DNA from: Alphaproteobacteria bacterium
Lineage (GTDB): Bacteria; Pseudomonadota; Alphaproteobacteria; Caulobacterales; Caulobacteraceae
Direction of reading: 5' to 3'
Assembly (NCBI GenBank): GCA_028869395.1
Contig: JAGWSE010000076.1
Coordinates: 1 to 6,453 of the forward strand
Length of the DNA stretch: 6,453 nucleotides
Shown here: in pieces, positions 6,339 to 6,453 of the stretch
Layout of the letters: each line of letters opens with the position of its first letter
Numbering within the stretch: position 1 is the stretch's first letter
Notes under the pieces: generated by a model
Databases searched by the model: none
Told to the model about the DNA's origin: nothing
Seen by the model: only the letters and a program-made list of their open reading frames with translations
Translations under genes and position numbers: made by a program

Positions 6339-6453
6339 TCAGTGCGGCCGGCCCCACGCGTCCACGGCCGCATTCACCCGATGCACCTGCCGCTCCAGCC
6401 GATCCACGTCGGCCTCGGTGATCCCACGCCGCACCAGCGCATCCACGAGATCG
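6339..6453 (-). CDS. C-terminal end of an unidentified protein, cut by window edge
   Basis: The last 37 codons of a leftward reading frame end in TGA at 6341-6339. The peptide reads DLVDALVRRGITEADVDRLE and then RQVHRVNAAVDAWGRPH, a charged, probably helical tail. Third codon positions are mostly G or C, as in the other genes, which supports real coding. The frame is open to the right edge and converges on the DUF3422 gene with a 25-base gap. I do not recognise the family; the fragment is too short to name, and chance openness in GC-rich DNA is possible. Confidence 0.5.
   Translation of the reverse strand, partial: DLVDALVRRGITEADVDRLERQVHRVNAAVDAWGRPH

Overview
The window is very GC-rich and densely coding, with strong G/C preference at third codon positions and short intergenic gaps. 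Gene content and protein sequence suggest an alphaproteobacterium, most likely of the Caulobacter/Phenylobacterium type: an AlaC-like aminotransferase coupled to homoserine dehydrogenase, a stand-alone class I PHA synthase and a DUF3422 membrane protein. The taxonomic placement is inference from protein resemblance and not a database result.

Layout. Three genes read leftward from about 3020: a small proline-rich lipoprotein (2556-3020), an AlaC/LL-DAP-type PLP aminotransferase (1214-2494), and homoserine dehydrogenase (1-1212, cut by the left edge). The aminotransferase and dehydrogenase are separated by one base (TAG-C-ATG), and the dehydrogenase has no clear ribosome binding site of its own, so translational coupling is likely. 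Two genes read rightward: class I poly(3-hydroxyalkanoate) synthase phaC (3096-4943) and a DUF3422 protein with two C-terminal membrane segments (5030-6313). PhaC and the lipoprotein are divergent across a 75-base gap. At the right edge the last 37 codons of an unidentified leftward gene (6339-6453) converge on the DUF3422 gene, with a hairpin at the junction.

How the genes work together. Homoserine dehydrogenase makes homoserine for threonine and methionine. The aminotransferase may trade amino groups between alanine/pyruvate and glutamate, or act within the aspartate-family pathways its partner belongs to. PhaC polymerises hydroxyacyl-CoA into carbon-storage granules. No phaA, phaB, phasin, depolymerase or phaR is in the window. 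The lipoprotein and the DUF3422 protein are envelope proteins of unknown function.

I see no mobile element, CRISPR array, RNA gene, toxin-antitoxin or defence locus. The window looks like ordinary chromosomal core. The points worth a second look are small regulatory structures: a hairpin covering the aminotransferase ribosome binding site, the one-base junction, palindromes in the intergenic gaps, an AT-rich codon patch inside phaC, and two uncharacterised envelope proteins.
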